Below, one piece after another: positions 1 to 8,845 of a stretch of 64,000 bases of DNA (the stretch's first letter is position 1; each line of letters starts with the position of its first letter). The notes under the pieces are model-generated. The model was given only the letters and a program-made list of their open reading frames with translations. It searched no databases and was not told the origin of the DNA. Source of the DNA: Aestuariispira insulae (GTDB lineage: Bacteria; Pseudomonadota; Alphaproteobacteria; UBA8366; Aestuariispiraceae); NCBI RefSeq assembly GCF_003385955.1, contig NZ_QRDW01000001.1, positions 124,001 through 188,000 on the forward strand, in the 5' to 3' direction. Made by a program: the position numbers and the translations under genes.

Positions 1-127
1 GCGGTTCTATAACACAGGCGACAGGCCAGTCAAAGGTTACATGTGAGATTCAGGCAAAGAAGAGGACGTTTTTGCCGCCCAAAGCGGCAATCCGGGTGGT
101 ATATCGGGGCCTGAGACGAAGAATCGT

Positions 128-466
128 TCAGGACGCCACGCGTTCCTCATACATATCAGCAAAAGTATTCAGCGCCAGGACTCTTGGGCCGTCCACCACA
201 CGCGACGCCATGCAGGGTTTTTCAAAAACCACCTCAAAACGCACATGCGGAATACCAAAGGAATCGGAGGCAACAGAAAGAACACGGGCCGTCTCTATGG
301 TCGCATCCGTCCGCTTCCGGCGGAAGGAGGATCCGGCCTTGATATACTCGACAGACTTTCCACGTTTAAAGAACATACCGGGCCGTTCCTGACCTTTATT
401 CTTCAGATGGTCTGCTTGGGTCTTGCCCGACAACGGTACTGAAATATTTGACGTGTAGCCGAACAT
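128..466 (-). CDS. conserved hypothetical protein, 112 aa
   Basis: Small soluble protein that I cannot assign to a function. The minus-strand frame is preferred over overlapping plus-strand frames because an AAGGAG ribosome-binding site lies six bases before its ATG. Its composition is also protein-like, with a basic centre around residues 35-55 and an acidic, hydrophobic C-terminal third. There is no signal peptide or membrane segment and there are few cysteines. It stands alone, separated by about 130 bp from the next minus-strand gene. The C-terminal half resembles short unknown proteins of marine alphaproteobacteria, but that is a recollection and was not checked. Confidence 0.6.
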   Translation of the reverse strand: MFGYTSNISVPLSGKTQADHLKNKGQERPGMFFKRGKSVEYIKAGSSFRRKRTDATIETARVLSVASDSFGIPHVRFEVVFEKPCMASRVVDGPRVLALNTFADMYEERVAS

Positions 467-596
467 AACCCACTCCTTAGAGTACTACTGCTTATTGCAG
501 ATCGTCAACTTTGGCTCATTAACTTTTAGTCTCAATTCTACACAATAACCGATGGAATCTTAAGCAATACTTAACATAATCTTGAAATAAAACTCG

Positions 597-2087
597 CTAC
601 CTATTGATTTCATTCAATATTTTCGGGATCAATGGAGATAGATCTTCAGCGATTAGGCCCGGCCCAGCCAGCTTCCCTGCTCTGCTATGCATCCAGGCGC
701 CGATACTTGCCGACAGCAATGGTTCCCCCGTTTGAGCCAAAATTCCGGCAATGAGCCCCGCCAAAACATCCCCTGTCCCGGCCGTTGCCAAATCCGCCGA
801 AGCCCCCGTATTGACAATGATTTCACCCTCCGGCGAGGCAATAAATGTATTCGCACCTTTCAAGAGGATAACAGCACCGGTTTTTTTTGCTGCAGCCAAG
901 GCCAGCGCCAAATAGTCTTCGCCCCCAAACTCCGGGAACAGACGTTTGAATTCGCCAGCATGAGGGGTGAGCACACAGCCCCCATGAAGATTCTCAAATA
1001 AAAGTTCTGAATTTCCTTCAAAAAGACTGAGCGCGTCGGCATCCAAAACTGTTGGCACCTCCCGGCGCAAGGTCGCCAATACCTTTTCCATGCCGCCAAA
1101 ATCCGTGCCCAGTCCAGGCCCTATCAAACAAGCATTCACCCGTTCATCGGAAATGATTTCGCTGTAACCAAGCGTATCGCGATAGCCCTTGACCACGACA
1201 CTTTCCAGCGACACCCGATACAATGTGGAGGCTTTTTCGGGGCTGGCCAACAAGACATAGCCCGCACCGGCCCGTTGCGCAGCGCGCGCCGCCAGCCGGG
1301 CTGCGCCGGTCATTTCGACACCGGCCGCCATGGCCAGCATCCCACGGGAAAACTTATTGTCCCGCCATCCAGGCCGCGGTAACCGATCCCGCCAAAGCTC
1401 CAGATCATTTTCCCACAAGGTCGGGGCGATCTGATCCAGCACCTCCGCTGGAATACCGATATCAGCAACGACGACCTCACCACAGTGCAACGCCCCCGGA
1501 TAGGTCCGATGCGCTCGCTTTGGCCGAAAAAAAGTCACGGTAAGGTCCGCTGGCCGGGCGGTCCCCAGGATTTCTGTGCTATCACCATGCAAACCACTGG
1601 GAACATCAACCGCAACCACCGGCACCTGTCCGATGGCTTCAAGCGTCTCCGCCGCAATCCCCTCAACCGGTTTGGAAAGCCCCGCACCAAAAAGCGCATC
1701 CACAACCAACGTTGCCCCATCAAGGATCTCAACCGTCAGAGGGCGCACATCCTCGCCCCACCGCTGTGCCATGGTTGATGCGTCACCACGCAATTGCGAC
1801 CATTCCCCCAGCAGCCCCACCACCACTTGCCAACCCGCCTCCTTGAGCAGCCTGGCCACCACAAAACCATCCCCACCATTGTTGCCGGGGCCACATAAGA
1901 TGGCAGCTTTTCCGGACGGCCAGCGCGCCAGGATCTCCCGCGCAATGGCAGCGCCGGCGGCTTCCATCAAGGTCTCTCCGGTAATGCCCCGCGCCATAGC
2001 CTCCTGGTCTGCCTGATAACATTGGGCGACAGTCAGTATATTCAAATCTGTTGTATAATCTGGCCAACCGCGTGCGTTGCTGGTCAT
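597..2087 (-). CDS. nnrDE: bifunctional NAD(P)HX epimerase / ADP-dependent NAD(P)HX dehydratase
   Basis: Repairs hydrated NADH and NADPH in the cytoplasm. The N-terminal YjeF domain (about residues 15-215) epimerises the R form. The C-terminal ribokinase-like domain (about 240-490) dehydrates the S form using ADP. The N-terminal nucleotide-loop motif GPGNNGGDG is at residues 66-74. The dehydratase motif AGTGDVLAG is at 436-444, with the expected catalytic Asp near 440. At 496 residues it matches fused bacterial YjeF proteins. The first ten or so residues precede the usual family start, so a later start is possible. It is transcribed away from slyX. Confidence 0.95.
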   Translation of the reverse strand: MTSNARGWPDYTTDLNILTVAQCYQADQEAMARGITGETLMEAAGAAIAREILARWPSGKAAILCGPGNNGGDGFVVARLLKEAGWQVVVGLLGEWSQLRGDASTMAQRWGEDVRPLTVEILDGATLVVDALFGAGLSKPVEGIAAETLEAIGQVPVVAVDVPSGLHGDSTEILGTARPADLTVTFFRPKRAHRTYPGALHCGEVVVADIGIPAEVLDQIAPTLWENDLELWRDRLPRPGWRDNKFSRGMLAMAAGVEMTGAARLAARAAQRAGAGYVLLASPEKASTLYRVSLESVVVKGYRDTLGYSEIISDERVNACLIGPGLGTDFGGMEKVLATLRREVPTVLDADALSLFEGNSELLFENLHGGCVLTPHAGEFKRLFPEFGGEDYLALALAAAKKTGAVILLKGANTFIASPEGEIIVNTGASADLATAGTGDVLAGLIAGILAQTGEPLLSASIGAWMHSRAGKLAGPGLIAEDLSPLIPKILNEINR

Positions 2088-2265
2088 GGCGTGCGCCTGC
2101 CTCTCTAACCGTTACTCTGTGATTTCATGAGTTTATCCTGATATTCTCACACCTTAAACCTCAAACAGACCCGCCCGCAAACTTGCCGGTTGCCATCTTT
2201 GCTGCCACGGGCCATATGAAAGCCCGAAGAGCCTCAGTTTCCATCGTCGAAGGGATTGATACATC

Positions 2266-2469
2266 ATGAGTGAGGACCGCCTGAATACCTTGGAGATCCA
2301 TGTGGCCGAATTGGAACGCACCGTCGCCGACATGAGCGACATGATCTCTGATCAGTGGAAAGTGATTGATGCCTTGAAAGGCCGGGTGAAACTGTTGACC
2401 CAGCAGATGGAAGACGCGGAGTTTTCCCAACGCAAAAACCTGCCGGAACCGCCGCCGCCCCATTATTGA
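2266..2469 (+). CDS. slyX: SlyX family protein
   Basis: Short 67-residue coiled-coil protein of unknown biochemical role. The sequence is a heptad-patterned helix (residues 3-50) followed by the proline-rich tail PEPPPPHY typical of SlyX. Family members are encoded near diverse housekeeping genes. It is convergent with malate synthase, and the two share a bidirectional terminator. It reads divergently from the NAD(P)HX repair gene across about 180 bp, which presumably holds both promoters. Confidence 0.85.
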   Translation: MSEDRLNTLEIHVAELERTVADMSDMISDQWKVIDALKGRVKLLTQQMEDAEFSQRKNLPEPPPPHY

Positions 2470-2493
2470 GCTTTGAGACTGGAAGTTTGATAC

Positions 2494-2523
2494 AAAAGGC
2501 CCCGCACTATCGCGGGGCCTTTG
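2494..2523. terminator. bidirectional rho-independent terminator
   Basis: A perfect 12-bp stem (arms 2494-2505 and 2512-2523) with a six-base loop is flanked by A and T runs. It sits between the convergent slyX and malate synthase genes, so it can stop transcription from both sides. Confidence 0.85.
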
Positions 2524-2544
2524 CTTTTGTTCCTCAATCCGGGT

Positions 2545-4716
2545 TCAAGCAGCCTGTGCCTTTGCACGCAACCGATGCGCATGCAGCAAAGGTTCGGTAT
2601 AACCGCTTGGCTGCTCCCCTCCCCTGAACACAAGATCACAGGCCGCCTGGAAGGCGATGCTGCCGTCAAAATCGTCAGCCATCGCCCGATAGGCCGGATC
2701 CGACGCATTTTGGCGGTCAACCACGGTTGCCATGCGTTTCAGGGTCTCCATAACCTGCTCTTTTGAACAGATCCCATGGTGCAGCCAGTTTGCCATATGC
2801 TGACTGGAGATCCTCAAAGTCGCACGGTCCTCCATCAGTCCGACATCATTGATGTCCGGCACTTTGGAACAGCCGACCCCCTGATCAATCCAGCGAACCA
2901 CATATCCAAGCAGTCCCTGGGCATTGTTATCCAGTTCCGCCTGGATCTCGTCAGCAGACAGCTTCCGATCGCCGAGAAGCGGCACGGTCAGGATATCATC
3001 CAGGCTGGCACGGCCACGGCCGGCAATCTGGTCCTGCTCCTCGGCCACATTCACTTTGTGATAGTGAGTCACATGCAAGGTGGCGGCGGTTGGCGACGGT
3101 ACCCAGGAACAATTTGCCCCGGCCGTCAGATGCGCGATTTTGGTTTCCAGCATCTGAGCCATCTCGTCAGGTTTCGGCCACATGCCCTTGCCGATCTGCG
3201 CCCGGCCCTTCAGGCCGCATTCCAGGCCGATATCCACATTCCAGTTTTCATACGCCGCGATCCAGGGCTGGCCTTTGATATCCTCCTTGGGCAGGAACGG
3301 CCCTGCTTCCATGGACGTGTGAATCTCGTCGCCGGTCCGATCCAGGAATCCCGTATTGATGAAAACCAGACGCTCGGACACTGCGCGAATGCACTCTTTC
3401 AAATTCACTGTAGTGCGGCGTTCTTCATCCATCACGCCGACCTTGATGGTGTTTTTCGCCAGCCTCAGCGCCTGTTCCACGCGCCCGAACAGTTCATTGG
3501 TCAAGGCCGCCTCTTCCGGGCCATGCATCTTCGGCTTGACCACATACATGCTGCCCAGCCGACTGTTGGCGTTTACCCCTTCTTTTTTGAAGTCATGGAT
3601 CGCGCAGGCCGCCGTCACCATCGCATCCATCATACCTTCCGGGATCTCGGACCCGTCCGCCAGCAGAATCGCCGGATTGGTCATCAAATGGCCGACATTG
3701 CGGACCAGCAGCAGGCTGCGGCCCGGCAGGACGAGATCACCACCACTGGCTGACTTGTATACGCGATCAGGGTTGAGGGCACGGGTGATAACCTTGCCAC
3801 CCTTTTCAAAGCTCTCAGACAGATCCCCCTTCATCAGGCCCAACCAGTTGCGATAGACAACCACCTTGTCTTCGGCATCCACGGCTGCAACGGAATCTTC
3901 GCAATCCTGGATCGCGGTTAAGGCCGATTCCAGTAATACATCCTTGACCCCGGCGGCCGATTGCGTGCCAATCCGATCGCTTCTGTCGATCTGGATTTCA
4001 ATATGAAGGCCATTATTCTGAAGCAGGACAGATGTCAGCGTGCCCTCACCTTCATAGCCGACAAATTGGGCCGCATCGGCAAGGCCAGTCACAGTTCCAT
4101 CCTTCAAGGCAACAATGAGCGTTCCGGATTCCAGGGAATATTCGGTTGCTTCATCATGAGCCCCCTTGGCAAGGGGAACCGCCTGATCCAGAAAAGCCGC
4201 AGCCCGCCGGATCACCTCAGCACCGCGTGTTGCATTATAGCTGCTGCCAGGTTCCAAGCCGCCTGATTGCGCAATCGCATCCGTGCCGTAGAGCGCATCA
4301 TAGAGGCTGCCCCAACGCGCGTTGGCCGCATTCAGGGCAAAACGGGCATTCATCACTGGCACAACCAACTGCGGCCCGGCAACCTCGGCAATTTCCGGAT
4401 CGACATTTTGAGTGGAGATTTCAAATTTCCCGCCTTCCGGCAAGAGATATCCTATCTCGGTGAGGAAGGCTTTATAGGCGGCCATGTCCTGAACCGGGGC
4501 ATTTTGGCTGCGATACCAGTCATCCAATTGCTTTTGCAAATGGTCACGCTTTTCCAGCAGGGCATTATTCTTTGGCCCCAGATCCGCAACGATCTGCTCA
4601 AGCGCGGCCCAAAACCGTGCCGGCTCTATGCCTGTGCCCGGCAAAATTTCCTGTTCCACAAGATGATGCAAGGGCGCGGCAACCTGAAGGCCGCCAACTT
4701 CAATCCGATCGGACAT
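2545..4716 (-). CDS. glcB: malate synthase G
   Basis: Condenses glyoxylate with acetyl-CoA to malate in the glyoxylate shunt or in glycolate use. The 723-residue length is that of isoform G. The strongly conserved stretches [25 protein letters not shown] and [16 protein letters not shown] are present in order, carrying the catalytic Arg, Glu and Asp residues of the TIM barrel. The start was placed at the second Met of the frame (MSDRIEVGG), which matches family N-termini; seven upstream residues are possible. No isocitrate lyase or glycolate oxidase gene is nearby. The upstream region holds a FadR/GntR-type half-palindrome (see separate entry), consistent with GlcC-like control. Confidence 0.96.
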   Translation of the reverse strand: MSDRIEVGGLQVAAPLHHLVEQEILPGTGIEPARFWAALEQIVADLGPKNNALLEKRDHLQKQLDDWYRSQNAPVQDMAAYKAFLTEIGYLLPEGGKFEISTQNVDPEIAEVAGPQLVVPVMNARFALNAANARWGSLYDALYGTDAIAQSGGLEPGSSYNATRGAEVIRRAAAFLDQAVPLAKGAHDEATEYSLESGTLIVALKDGTVTGLADAAQFVGYEGEGTLTSVLLQNNGLHIEIQIDRSDRIGTQSAAGVKDVLLESALTAIQDCEDSVAAVDAEDKVVVYRNWLGLMKGDLSESFEKGGKVITRALNPDRVYKSASGGDLVLPGRSLLLVRNVGHLMTNPAILLADGSEIPEGMMDAMVTAACAIHDFKKEGVNANSRLGSMYVVKPKMHGPEEAALTNELFGRVEQALRLAKNTIKVGVMDEERRTTVNLKECIRAVSERLVFINTGFLDRTGDEIHTSMEAGPFLPKEDIKGQPWIAAYENWNVDIGLECGLKGRAQIGKGMWPKPDEMAQMLETKIAHLTAGANCSWVPSPTAATLHVTHYHKVNVAEEQDQIAGRGRASLDDILTVPLLGDRKLSADEIQAELDNNAQGLLGYVVRWIDQGVGCSKVPDINDVGLMEDRATLRISSQHMANWLHHGICSKEQVMETLKRMATVVDRQNASDPAYRAMADDFDGSIAFQAACDLVFRGGEQPSGYTEPLLHAHRLRAKAQAA

Positions 4717-4854
4717 GGTTAATAACTCTCGTTCCACTTGTCAGTTTTCCTGGCATGCCGTCTCTTTGGTTTTTATCGGGGGCATGCCGCGTCTCATTTT
4801 GTGATTGCCGCATATTGTAGGCGAAATTCATTGTCACGCAAGCATTGTATGCAT

Positions 4855-4864
4855 TTGTATACCA
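4855..4864. promoter_or_regulatory. candidate FadR-type GntR operator
   Basis: The ten bases TTGTATACCA fit the TNGTATACNA pattern bound by FadR-subfamily GntR regulators (GlcC, LldR and PdhR use related sites). A partial second copy begins ten bases upstream at 4845. It lies in the 281-bp divergent region between glcB and the aminotransferase. Assigning it to a GlcC-like regulator is an inference; no such regulator gene is in the window. Confidence 0.35.
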
Positions 4865-4925
4865 TGATTTTGCTGCACTGCACTTCGCTGGCCAGAGAAA
4901 ATCCGGAAATCTGGACCAAGCGGGC

Positions 4926-4943
4926 ATATCACGGGCGTGATAT
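4926..4943. promoter_or_regulatory. 18-bp inverted repeat upstream of the aminotransferase
   Basis: The perfect inverted repeat ATATCACG-GG-CGTGATAT is centred about 63 bp before the aminotransferase start codon. This is the size and location expected of a dimeric repressor or activator site. It overlaps a TATAAA-like stretch (4941-4946) that could be a -10 element. The regulator is unknown. Confidence 0.4.
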
Positions 4944-4997
4944 AAAGGTTATCAGCTAAAAATTGCCGTCATATGAACGAAGAATAGGAACAGGACT

Positions 4998-6314
4998 ATG
5001 CGGAGCGAGACCAACAATCTGGAAGCTTTCTGGATGCCGTTCACGGCCAATCGCCAGTTCAAACAGAAACCGCGCATGCTGGTTGCCGCCGAAGGCATGC
5101 ATTACACCACCGATGACGGTCGCCAGATTCTGGACGGCACTGCCGGGCTTTGGTGTGTGAATGCCGGCCATAAACGGCCGAAAATTGTTGAAGCCATCCA
5201 AAAACAGGCGGCGGAGTTGGATTATGCGCCCGCTTTCCAGATGGGCCACCCGAAAGCCTTTGAGCTGGCTTCCAAGCTGGCCGCTATGGCGCCTCAGGGC
5301 ATGGATCATGTCTTCTTCACCAATTCCGGTTCCGAATCAGTTGAAACCGCGCTGAAAATCGCGCTGGCCTATCACCGAGCCAGGGGCGATGCCGGCCGAA
5401 CCCGCCTGATCGGGCGCGAGCGTGGATATCATGGGGTCAATTTCGGCGGCATTTCCGTTGGCGGCATAGTCGCCAACCGCAAAAGCTTCGGCACCCTGCT
5501 CACCGGTGTCGACCATATGCGCCACACTCATGACCCGGACCGCAATGCCTTCACCAGAGGCCAGCCGGAACATGGCGCGGAATTTGCCGACGACCTGGAG
5601 CGGATCTGCGCCCTGCATGACCCGTCCACCATCGCGGCGGTGATTGTCGAGCCCATGGCCGGCTCCACCGGCGTGCTGATGCCGCCAAAAGGGTATCTGG
5701 AACGGCTGCGCGCGATTTGCGACAAACACGGCATCCTACTGATCTTTGATGAGGTCATCACCGGTTTCGGACGCCTGGGCTCTCCCTTTGCCGCCGATCA
5801 TTTCGGTGTGACGCCGGACCTGATCACCACTGCCAAGGGCCTGACTAACGGAGTCATCCCCATGGGCGCGGTGCTGGCCAAGAAAGAAATTTACGATGCC
5901 TTCATGACCGGTCCGGAAAATATGATCGAGCTGTTCCACGGCTATACCTATTCCGGCAACCCGATTGCCTGTGCGACCGCGCTAGCAACCCTGGAAACCT
6001 ACCAGGAAGAAGGCTTGCTGACCCGGGCGGCGGAATTGGACGGCTATTGGGCGGATGCCCTGCACAGTCTGCGTGACTGTCCCAATGTGATTGATATCCG
6101 CAATATGGGCCTCATTGGCGCTATTGAGCTCTCCCCCATCGAGGGTGCACCAACTAAGCGCGCCTTCCAGGCTTTCCTGGACGCTTATGAACAGGGCCTG
6201 TTGATCCGCACCACCGGCGACACCATTGCATTGTCGCCGCCGCTGATCATCGAAAAGAGCCATATCGACTTCCTGTTCGACACGCTCCGGAACGTGCTGA
6301 CGAACCTGGATTGA
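4998..6314 (+). CDS. omega-amino acid:pyruvate aminotransferase (class III, PLP)
   Basis: Class III aminotransferase moving an amino group from a terminal amine such as beta-alanine, taurine or another omega-amino acid to pyruvate. Fold-type I marks are present: SGSES near residue 110 for phosphate binding, DEV with Asp251 contacting the pyridine nitrogen, and TTAKG with the Schiff-base Lys280. At 438 residues, and with a start rich in FWMPF and YTTDDGR motifs, it fits the beta-alanine:pyruvate group. The substrate cannot be fixed from sequence. It is monocistronic, followed by a strong terminator, and diverges from malate synthase across a region with two candidate operators. Confidence 0.9.
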   Translation: MRSETNNLEAFWMPFTANRQFKQKPRMLVAAEGMHYTTDDGRQILDGTAGLWCVNAGHKRPKIVEAIQKQAAELDYAPAFQMGHPKAFELASKLAAMAPQGMDHVFFTNSGSESVETALKIALAYHRARGDAGRTRLIGRERGYHGVNFGGISVGGIVANRKSFGTLLTGVDHMRHTHDPDRNAFTRGQPEHGAEFADDLERICALHDPSTIAAVIVEPMAGSTGVLMPPKGYLERLRAICDKHGILLIFDEVITGFGRLGSPFAADHFGVTPDLITTAKGLTNGVIPMGAVLAKKEIYDAFMTGPENMIELFHGYTYSGNPIACATALATLETYQEEGLLTRAAELDGYWADALHSLRDCPNVIDIRNMGLIGAIELSPIEGAPTKRAFQAFLDAYEQGLLIRTTGDTIALSPPLIIEKSHIDFLFDTLRNVLTNLD

Positions 6315-6331
6315 TCTATAGGCAATTAAAC

Positions 6332-6362
6332 AAAAAGCCTCGCCAAATTGGCGAGGCTTTTT
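6332..6362 (+). terminator. rho-independent terminator of the aminotransferase gene
   Basis: An 11-bp GC-rich stem around a very short loop is followed by six T. It starts 17 bases after the aminotransferase stop codon. Confidence 0.85.
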
Positions 6363-6507
6363 ACATGTGCTAAATGTCGGTCAAACTATTTCAAGATTGA
6401 ACATGCTGAATACAACAATAGGGCATTGGCCAGCCACCCGAATCATTCCAATTCTCGGCGCACCAAGCCTTAATAGTTTGATTGGAAATTTCCCGGAAAG
6501 CAGCAAT

Positions 6508-7425
6508 ATGAAATTAATTGGATCTATCGGAGCAATCCTGTGCATATGGGCATTTAGCCTTGTCTCCGCAACATCCACCTACGCTCAAACTGAAGCAGAT
6601 ATTGAATCACTTTGGGCAAAAAAGGACAAAAGAATCGGTGGTTTCGAAGGTCAGGTCAACCCCAATGGCACCTCTGAACTATCCGTCCGCGGCATGACAG
6701 CGCCTGGCGTTACTATTCTTGCCTTTCTTATTAAAGATAATGACCTGAAAACCCTGCTTTTTGCCAAGATGGAACTGAGCAGGTCCTTCAATCAAAACAC
6801 TAAAACTTTAACGACAAGCGCCACACTCATTGGTGAGGGCGTCGTCCCATTGGGGAACATTCGCGATTACGAGGAATTAGCGCTTCCAACCGGGTTGAAA
6901 TTTGTAGAAGTTATATCGAACGGAACTTCCGAAAAGACACGCAAATATTATCATTTGAATACTGCCGGAGAACCGGTTGAAGGCTTGCCCGCAGCCCTGG
7001 CCCCCCATCAAAAAATTCTCGACCCGCTTTTCAAACCTCTTGTCGAGATTCCCGTACAAACAGCATCCGCCAGCAGCAGCTCGAAATTCTTGGTCAAAAC
7101 CCAGACGCCTTTCGGCTCCATTCTGGACCGTTTTACTGGCGTACGCACTTCCGACGACAGTATTTCGGCATTCATAGACACGACTCGCGTAGCCGGCAAC
7201 ACTACTTGTTACCAGCAAAACTGCATATTGCTGGAAAACTATAGGGAGTCCGTCGGCAACACCGACCTAGGATCGGTAAAATCCATTGCCAAAGGCAATA
7301 CCAAGATTCTAGAGCAAGCCGCGATCATCGCCGACAGCATGATTTGGCTACACACCTATCCAGAAGGTGGAGATCAAACGCCAAGCTCAAGAATTCTGAT
7401 ACGCTACATGTTGCAGACAAACTGA
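6508..7425 (+). CDS. secreted protein of unknown function, 305 aa
   Basis: I do not recognise a family. The start is the ATG at 6508 with GGAAAG eight bases upstream, which yields a clean signal peptide (hydrophobic residues 5-20, cleavage after AYAQ near 27). A longer open frame begins at 6367 but would bury this signal. The mature protein is mixed alpha/beta with a Ser-rich linker (around 186-195) and one cysteine pair, CYQQNC, that could form a disulphide. The gene is AT-richer than its neighbours, with more TTA and ATA codons, suggesting acquisition. It is bounded by terminators on both sides, so it is probably a single-gene unit acting in the periplasm or outside the cell. Confidence 0.7.
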   Translation: MKLIGSIGAILCIWAFSLVSATSTYAQTEADIESLWAKKDKRIGGFEGQVNPNGTSELSVRGMTAPGVTILAFLIKDNDLKTLLFAKMELSRSFNQNTKTLTTSATLIGEGVVPLGNIRDYEELALPTGLKFVEVISNGTSEKTRKYYHLNTAGEPVEGLPAALAPHQKILDPLFKPLVEIPVQTASASSSSKFLVKTQTPFGSILDRFTGVRTSDDSISAFIDTTRVAGNTTCYQQNCILLENYRESVGNTDLGSVKSIAKGNTKILEQAAIIADSMIWLHTYPEGGDQTPSSRILIRYMLQTN

Positions 7426-7474
7426 ATCCAATCTCAAAAAAAACCGAAAATCTTCTATATCCATGGAAATCACG

Positions 7475-7503
7475 AAAAGCCCCTAATGAAAGGGGCTTTT
7501 CTT
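7475..7503. terminator. rho-independent terminator
   Basis: Ten-base arms (7475-7484 and 7491-7500) with a six-base loop are followed by T-rich sequence. It ends the secreted-protein gene. On the other strand it sits just past the caiD remnant and may be the original terminator of that reading direction. Confidence 0.8.
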
Positions 7504-7512
7504 GTATTGGAC

Positions 7513-7663
7513 TCAGCGCCCCTTCCAGACCGGATCCCGTTTCTTGGCAAAAGCCCTAGGGCCTTCTTCCGCATCCTCACTGGTCTGCATCTGCTTATAC
7601 AGGGGGCCTTGCCATCACGCATATAGGCAAAGCCCTCATCGGCGCCGAGCCCTTCGGTCCCGC
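7513..7663 (-). pseudogene. decayed 3' fragment of a caiD-like enoyl-CoA hydratase
   Basis: This stretch repeats the last 148 bp of the intact hydratase at 8842-9624, in the same orientation, with about nine substitutions and a one-base deletion by hand alignment. It retains the C-terminal codons for RDPVWKGR and its own TGA stop (7513-7515) instead of TAA. Similarity ends abruptly at 7663, so most of the gene is missing. The one-base deletion, in the Lys-Ala-Pro region, shifts the frame. It forms the left member of a direct repeat around the ankyrin gene. It fills much of the 331-bp gap between the secreted-protein and ankyrin genes; the rest of the gap is terminators. Confidence 0.88.
7517..7663. 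repeat. direct repeat, left copy (matches 8846-8993)
   Basis: The 147-bp copy aligns with 8846-8993 at roughly 93 percent by hand count. The two copies bracket a 1.18-kb segment holding a terminator and the ankyrin gene. The right copy is the functional 3' end of the hydratase gene. Confidence 0.88.
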
Positions 7664-7676
7664 TCGACTGATCTCA

Positions 7677-7710
7677 AAAGCCCCGCCAACCGGCGGGGCT
7701 TTTCTTTTCT
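7677..7710. terminator. rho-independent terminator beside the caiD remnant
   Basis: Twelve-base arms (7677-7688 and 7692-7703) around a three-base loop are followed by a T-rich tail. It lies 14 bp beyond the end of the caiD fragment and just before the ankyrin gene. No intact gene feeds into it from the left, so it may have arrived with the ankyrin cassette or isolate its promoter. Confidence 0.75.
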
Positions 7711-7756
7711 TCCCATACTCTGCAGGATAAGGGCAAATGGGAAGGGTCTAAGATCA

Positions 7757-8845
7757 ATGAATCCGACAATGTCACTTGCAGCATTCGTCCTTTTCCTGCC
7801 GTTGCTTTTCACGCAGCAGGCTGCGGCAGATCAAAACAATCCATCCCTGTTTCCAGCCCTTCTGATAAAACAAAACCAACCGGAAAAAGCTGCAGAACAA
7901 GCCGCAGCCAGAGGAGATTTCCGGCTTTTGTTACTGGACCATGGCTGGAACTCATCAAGGCCTGGTGTCCTTTGCTTTTTAAATCGCCATCTTAAGTCCG
8001 AGAGGGATCATTATTATCTCGTAGGGGATACGGAGACGGGGATACCCCTCGCCCCGGAAACCGGTGAACCGTTGCCAATCATACCCTCTGAGGAAAAAGT
8101 TGATGAATATGCAAGGCGATTTAACCGCACGGTGGTCATGCATTCCCACTACCCTGATCCAGACATCTGCTGGCCTTCAAGGGATGATTTTCTCTCATCA
8201 GGCCCGCGAAATCCGGATTTCCGACCCAACCAGCATCTAACGACATTGGAACGTTTTTCCAACCCAGCACAGCCAATACCACCCGAACCCGATGAGGGAA
8301 AACTGGCTTGGGCGACACGATTCGGCCAGTCGGAGATGGCTAAATCTTTACTGGATGCCGGACACTCTCCCAATCAGGCGGATCGGTGGAATATGAGTCC
8401 CCTGGACTGGGCGGCCGCCAGGGGGCGAGACGGAATATTGGATCTTTTGATCAATGCTGGTGCAGACCCATATATCATTCATGGCCTGAAGGAACATGAT
8501 CCAAGATACACCGTTGCCATTCAAAAGGATCTTGGTTTTTCCGCCATGCGTTTGGCAATCATCACTCGGCGAAGCGACATTGTCAGAAAACTCATTTCGT
8601 TGATACAGGCTAAAGCGGAGGAACCATGTGTTGCCTCATATCCGATTGGGCGCGGAATGGTGCTCGCTGTTCACATTGAAGACCTGAAAATACTTAATTT
8701 ATTATACAACAATTCCGAAACGGAACGGGGCTGTAAACATTTTGAAAGTCGCAGAAGTGAACTCAAGACACTTCTACCAAAAATCAGGAATGAGCAAATC
8801 AGACTTTGGTTAACGGAACATGCCGATTTGCTCGTTACCCCTTAA
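7757..8845 (+). CDS. exported ankyrin-repeat protein, 362 aa
   Basis: The chosen ATG (7757) has GGAAGGG about ten bases upstream and starts a signal peptide (hydrophobic residues 5-18, AAA cleavage near 25). An open frame from 7502 runs through the repeat and terminator and is not credible. Residues about 175-250 form two ankyrin repeats, with the usual PLDWAAARG and LLINAGADP patterns. A third, weaker repeat follows. The first 150 residues match nothing I know. The product is probably a periplasmic protein-protein interaction module. Its stop codon overlaps, in the opposite direction, the stop of the caiD-like gene. The repeat-flanked position marks it as an inserted cassette. Confidence 0.8.
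   Translation: MNPTMSLAAFVLFLPLLFTQQAAADQNNPSLFPALLIKQNQPEKAAEQAAARGDFRLLLLDHGWNSSRPGVLCFLNRHLKSERDHYYLVGDTETGIPLAPETGEPLPIIPSEEKVDEYARRFNRTVVMHSHYPDPDICWPSRDDFLSSGPRNPDFRPNQHLTTLERFSNPAQPIPPEPDEGKLAWATRFGQSEMAKSLLDAGHSPNQADRWNMSPLDWAAARGRDGILDLLINAGADPYIIHGLKEHDPRYTVAIQKDLGFSAMRLAIITRRSDIVRKLISLIQAKAEEPCVASYPIGRGMVLAVHIEDLKILNLLYNNSETERGCKHFESRRSELKTLLPKIRNEQIRLWLTEHADLLVTP

Noticed and set aside
72-442. Overlapping plus-strand frames at the left edge
   Set aside because: The minus-strand frame has the better ribosome-binding site and protein-like composition; both strands are unlikely to code here.
2776-3753. Plus-strand open frame of 325 codons
   Set aside because: It is antisense to malate synthase G, whose protein motifs are unmistakable; the frame is His/Gln-rich shadow coding.
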